From Stachybotrys elegans (Eukaryota; Ascomycota; Sordariomycetes; Hypocreales; Stachybotryaceae), in NCBI GenBank assembly GCA_020746835.1, contig JAGPNK010000001.1, positions 4,960,001 through 5,024,000 of the forward strand: a stretch of 64,000 nucleotides of DNA, in the 5' to 3' direction. The notes beneath the pieces were generated by a model that was not told the DNA's origin, did no database searches, and saw nothing but the letters and a program-made list of their open reading frames with translations. Below are positions 61,335-64,000 of this stretch, piece after piece. How positions within the stretch are numbered: the first letter of the stretch is position 1; every line of letters starts with the position of its first letter. A program made the position numbers and the translations under genes.

Positions 61335-63317
61335 TCAGCAGACGCGCACGCCGCAGACTTCGACGCCCTTGCCCTCGATGTGGGCTTCCCTACCGTAGTA
61401 GGCTCTCATTAATTCCTGGATGAAGACGGCATCACTGGCGCTCCATACGTCTAGCCCCATGTTTTCAACAGAGCGGCTGTCGACAGATATGGGGGCGTCG
61501 TCTTCGAGACTATTGTTTCGGAGAAGAACGTCGCCGTCGGCACCGGTATCCTCGTCGAGATCGTCATCTGCTTCGTCGGAGTAACGCTCATCCTCAGCGC
61601 TGCTGACAACATCGGCGAGAACGGTCAGGGTCTGCGCGGTAAGCCTGTGGAAGTAGGCGATGATGGCCAATTCGAGACTGGCTTCCTGGCTACCGGCTGC
61701 GCGACGGTTGGCGAGAGATGCTAAGGAGTCGACCATGGGCTCGAAGGAGGAGGTGGTAGCCTGTCGCACAGACATAGGTGTCTGGGGGGCGGGGGCAACG
61801 TCGGCCAGCAGGGCTGCATCGCGCGCCGACTCTTCCTGCTCGTCGGAGCGCATCTGCTCACCCGCGCTGGCCCACCACATGAAGCCGTTGTAAGCGAGGG
61901 CTGTCCAGCTCAGGGGCTCAATAAGCTTGTCGACGTTATCCTCTATACCCGCGTTTGTTACAATGTGGCTAGAGCGGCGCGTGGACAGTGCCATCGAGTT
62001 CGGCGTGCGTGGTGGCTCGGACCCAATGTTCTCCGGCAGCGTAGAAGCGGCAAGCCGCGCGAGACCCTCACGAAGGGAGTGGAATCGTCGAAGATCCCGC
62101 TGGGTGGCCTTGACGGGATGACCACGAGGAAACTCGACCACAGGCCATACCTTTTCCCTTGCATTAGTGGAATGCTCTGGCGGCATGGTGATGAGCATGT
62201 CCCAAAGCGTGTCCTTCATAGCCAGAATACTATCGGTCGTACAAGCAATCCAGCCCGAGCCGTAATCATCGTCGGCGGCAGACTCGCCACGACGCTTGGA
62301 TGCTTCAAAATCCTCCATTAGGAACCCAATATCATGTACACCGATTGTGAAAAGGGGCCTCAGGCGCTGAGTCGGCCCAGTGCTGGGCAAAACATCGCTC
62401 ACAGCTAGAGGAATGTTGGAAAGGATAGATATGTCGTACACTGCTGTATGTTAGCCATGTCGTCTGGTAATTCATCACACTTCACGAACCAAAATCGCAA
62501 ATCTCTCGGACCGGTGCATGGCACGAGATGAGTATTCGCTTTCGCAGCAGCGCAGCACGGTATATGGGGAAGATTAACGGTCCAAACTTGTCAAGGAGAC
62601 TGGAGAGACTCCAAGCGGGATGGTAGGGGGAGAGGCGCTGGTTTGCGGTAGAGGACAAGGCAGCGCCATCCGAGGCAGACCGATTCCTAGTATGAGTCTT
62701 GGCGCCTTTGGCGGGGACACTGAAGGTGATGGAGGGCGAGCTAAGGGGAGTCTCTCCGGTGGGAGGATGCAGCGTCGCGGCAGCAGCGCTGCCCTCTTGA
62801 GGAGCCTTGTGCTGGTCCCAGTACTGCTGAAGCAACGCCGTCTGCTTGCGATCTTTGGCAAGTTTTCTTTTTGGTTACGCATCAGTATATAGACAGAAAG
62901 TGCAGGATGTGGAACGACGTACGACGCCAGCGATTTTAGAGCTTCTGCATGTCTCCAGGCACGGCCGAGTCTGCCATAGCTCAGCGGGACGAGGATGCCG
63001 ACAGCTATCATACGGGCATGCCTGGCTTCCTCCTCCTCACAAGGCTCATTGACAAATGCGCTCAGACCGGCATGAGTGCCAGCGTGGACAAAGTATATCA
63101 GGTCATCGGTGACGGTATGCAGGCCCGAGGGCAGCGACTTGTATTCAACGGCGCCGTCGAGGTCGAGATCAGGCTCGGCCTGCTTCCAGACAATGGTGTA
63201 GCCGGCCTTGACGTCGAAGTCGATGAGGAAGAGGGCGGATATGGGCGGCAAGTCGGAGGGAGGAACGGTGGAGGGGAGAGCAGAGAAATGGAGGTCCTTA
63301 GGGCGCGAAGCTGCCAT
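61335..63317 (-). CDS. DENN-domain protein of the DENND11/LCHN (yeast Anr2-like) type
   Basis: DENN proteins regulate Rab GTPases on secretory and endocytic membranes; the precise Rab is unknown. Exons are complement(join(61335..62440, 62490..62866, 62923..63317)), introns of 49 and 56 bp, 625 residues. The N-terminal uDENN-like part is clear: ALFLIDFDVKAGYTIVWKQA, EYKSLPSGLHTVTDDLIYFV, then EEEEARHARMIAVGILVPLS matches the DENND11 pattern of an opening strand, 'GxH' and 'RMxSVGIL'. After exon 2 (PYHPAWSLSSLLDKFGPLIF, then LLRKRILISCHAPVREICDF) comes YDISILSNIPLAV and the fungal C-terminal extension (DUF4484-like) with GSGWIACTTDSILAMKDTLW. The C-terminus is acidic then YYGREAHIEGKGVEV. ATG 63317 is the first in frame. 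No membrane segment. Identification rests on these conserved blocks. Confidence 0.82.
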
Positions 63318-63649
63318 GGCTGTTGCGGATGAGCGAGAGCTGCATCATAGGAGGGGCGGGCGAGGGGGGGCACGAAGCAACGGGAGGCGGCGAGGGCAAC
63401 GCCGAGCAACGCCGAGAAGCGCCCTGGGATGACGTAGTAGAGACTCGGGCAATCGGTGCAGGCGGAGGAGGTTTGCGGAAAGATGGTTCCTTGACCTTTG
63501 CAGCGGCGATGGGAAATGCAGATGAAACCGGCCAAGAGACAAAATGGTTCGATGAAAGGAAGCAGGCAGTGCAGCAAGACGACGTTGAGATAAGCGGCCC
63601 CGTGGACCGGCAGCTAAGCCGATAGGCAACGTAGGTACCTGGGCCAATT

Positions 63650-63665
63650 CACGTGATGCGCATCA
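63650..63665. promoter_or_regulatory. CACGTG box overlapping a 12-bp perfect palindrome
   Basis: CACGTG (63650-63655) overlaps TGATGCGCATCA (63654-63665), a perfect inverted repeat, about 335 bases upstream of the DENND11-like start. Looks like a composite binding site; function inferred. Confidence 0.35.
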
Positions 63666-63910
63666 TGTCCGGCACAAGAAGACATTTTGTAGAAGCTGAA
63701 ATCAACTTGACATGAACAGAGATTGCAGGCAGCAACAATGCGCATTCCCATCAAAGTGGCACCGAGGGCTTCGCGATGCCGATTTTTTTTTTTGCTGACG
63801 TAGCACAGGTCGAGGCTACGACTTCAATGTGTCTTTGAGCAACCGACAATTGTGGATGTGGTTGGCCTGATCCATCCCATCTTTGTCTTAACTAACTGCC
63901 GGGCCACCAA

Positions 63911-63934
63911 CATACATACATACATACATACATA
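63911..63934. repeat. (CATA)6 microsatellite
   Basis: Six perfect CATA units near the right end of the window. Confidence 0.9.
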
Positions 63935-64000
63935 AGTACGTACTTGCGTGACAGCTGGGCTGGGGTGCATGAGGAGCTTCAGCGCTGCTTTCCCCAAGAC

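Larger units (their letters stand above)
63318..64000. other. 5' flank of the DENND11-like gene to the window end
   Basis: Promoter side of the minus-strand gene. It contains an E-box fused to a palindrome (63650-63665), a T run at 63783-63793 and a (CATA)6 repeat. No further gene is visible before the window ends. Confidence 0.5.

Overview
The window looks like nuclear DNA of a filamentous ascomycete (Pezizomycotina), most likely a Sordariomycete and possibly Hypocreales. The evidence is short introns (about 49-146 bp) with GTNNGT-type donors, a glutamine-rich fungal MED15, a protein with the look of the ascomycete DUF2457 family, pyrimidine-rich leaders and moderately GC-rich coding DNA with C/G-ending codons. 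No ribosomal, tRNA, CRISPR, transposase or reverse-transcriptase sequence was recognised. The genus cannot be fixed from the sequence alone.

Layout. On the left, 1-3754 (minus) is MED15, cut at its C-terminus by the window edge. A 12.4 kb stretch with no convincing gene follows. SEC12 (minus, 16199-18069), an aldehyde dehydrogenase (minus, 19783-21362) and a bZIP-like regulator (minus, 24805 to about 26988, N-terminus unresolved) come next. After another gene-poor stretch of almost 8 kb there is an SMP-30/gluconolactonase-type protein (plus, 34888-35909). An unrecognised 889-residue protein with a cysteine cluster (minus, 39101-41842) and the five-exon mitochondrial ATP synthase delta subunit gene ATP16 (minus, 42206-42999) follow. 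After 6.6 kb without a gene, the right end is denser: DUF2457 protein (plus, 49582-51777), SAR1 (plus, 52656-53554), a patatin-domain lipase (plus, 54738-57165), SEC63 (plus, 58075-60374) and a DENND11/LCHN-like DENN protein (minus, 61335-63317).

How the genes relate. These are mostly housekeeping genes, not an obvious accessory cluster. The clearest theme is the early secretory pathway. SEC12 (the exchange factor for Sar1) and SAR1 (its GTPase) lie about 35 kb apart, SEC63 (ER translocon) is 4.5 kb beyond SAR1, and a putative Rab-regulating DENN protein is next to it. ATP16 carries two close CACGTG boxes upstream and a GC-AG intron. I rebuilt exon-intron structures by hand from splice sites, reading-frame phase and family length; SAR1 (189 aa), ATP16 (165 aa), ALDH (499 aa), SMP-30 (300 aa) and SEC63 (695 aa) all close at lengths normal for their families.

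The least explained parts are the 889-aa cysteine-cluster protein, the possible upstream coding exons of the bZIP-like gene, the recurring 11-mer GTACGGAGTAC in non-coding DNA, and the very long non-coding intervals.
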